A DNA stretch of 23,983 nt, taken from the NCBI GenBank assembly GCA_044433165.1, contig JAWXTX010000034.1, forward strand, positions 1 to 23,983, written 5' to 3'. Of this stretch, positions 23,784-23,983 are shown one piece after another (the stretch's first letter is position 1; each line of letters begins with the position of its first letter). Under the pieces are notes generated by a model. The model was not told the origin of the DNA and did not search any database. It saw only the letters and a program-made list of their open reading frames with translations. The stretch is from Ferrimonas sp044433165 (GTDB lineage Bacteria; Pseudomonadota; Gammaproteobacteria; Enterobacterales; Shewanellaceae). Made by a program: the position numbers and the translations under genes.

Positions 23784-23810
23784 AAAAAGCAGCACATGGT
23801 GCTGCTTTTT
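23784..23810 (+). terminator. Terminator after the second pilin gene
   Basis: AAAAAGCAGCAC (23784-23795), loop ATG, GTGCTGCTTTTT (23799-23810), followed by more T: a 12-bp stem, 21 bp after the stop. Confidence 0.92.
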
Positions 23811-23937
23811 TTGTCGATGCGGTGAGCGCTGCCGTTTTGGTGCCTTGTTTTGAGGCTGCAACCGGTCAGGGCAAGATCATGAATGTTTTTTGACCACTTT
23901 TGACGTCTGATTGACCCACAGATCAGTCTGTGATCTT

Positions 23938-23959
23938 ATGCTCTCTTTTTCGGGAGCAT
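23938..23959 (+). promoter_or_regulatory. Hairpin covering the ribosome-binding site of the last gene
   Basis: ATGCTCTC (23938-23945) can pair with GGGAGCAT (23952-23959) over 8 bp with one G-U pair, loop TTTTTC. The 3' arm contains GGGAG, the Shine-Dalgarno of the gene starting at 23964. Confidence 0.35.
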
Positions 23960-23963
23960 CAGC

Positions 23964-23983
23964 ATGGTCATCGACGGTATCAA
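23964..23983 (+). CDS. Start of a gene running off the right edge
   Basis: ATG at 23964 opens MVIDGI and continues to the window end; GGGAG lies about 8 nt upstream. Six codons are far too few to name the product. A perfect short inverted repeat (CACAGA-TCAG-TCTGTG, 23917-23932) lies just before it and may belong to its control region. Confidence 0.35.

Overview
The window looks like chromosomal core sequence from a facultatively anaerobic marine or aquatic gammaproteobacterium, close to the Shewanella / Ferrimonas / Aeromonas / Vibrio part of the class. The pointers are clear E. coli-like orthologues (FolX, YfcH, TqsA, PflB, PflA, PanF, YhdT, XthA, YibL, RpoS), combined with MSHA-type pilins and an Oar-like TonB-dependent receptor, which are more typical of Alteromonadales and relatives. 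I cannot name the genus from sequence alone. There is no tRNA, rRNA, CRISPR array, insertion sequence, integrase or phage gene.

Layout. 1-4021: a yfcH-folX pair on the minus strand (yfcH runs off the left edge), separated by only 37 bp from a plus-strand pair, tqsA and a class I methyltransferase. That pair ends against a convergent two-domain CDGSH iron-sulfur protein, with shared stop bases. 4166-7960: the anaerobic pyruvate formate-lyase locus, pflB then pflA on the minus strand. It has a terminator after each gene, a perfect 15-bp inverted repeat between them, and a long upstream region with PdhR-like and FNR-like palindromes. No focA formate channel is adjacent. 7960-9684: yhdT-panF (pantothenate uptake), closed by a 20-bp-stem bidirectional terminator. 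9737-12807: three minus-strand genes, each apparently its own unit: a small MarR-like regulator, xthA (exonuclease III) and an oxalate/formate-type MFS transporter. 13198-14599: yibL and rpoS, convergent around a shared terminator; rpoS has no nlpD upstream, unlike the usual arrangement. 15291-20142: a 1045-residue Oar-like outer-membrane receptor and, divergent from it, a secreted endonuclease/exonuclease/phosphatase-family protein. 20146-21789: a YpfJ-like zinc metallopeptidase homologue whose HExxH motif reads HQxxH, then an HD-domain YfbR/HDDC2-type phosphohydrolase. 22245-23810: two tandem MshA-type pilin genes, each with its own terminator. A new gene begins at 23964 and leaves the window.

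Functionally this is a mosaic of small independent units: anaerobic energy metabolism (pflBA), cofactor supply (folX, panF), stress response (rpoS, xthA), nutrient capture at the cell surface (receptor plus secreted EEP enzyme) and surface attachment (pilins). I did not find a convincing new defence or mobile system. The observations most worth following up are the HQxxH metallopeptidase homologue, the regulatory palindromes around pflBA, the rpoS context with its leader, and the duplicated pilins.
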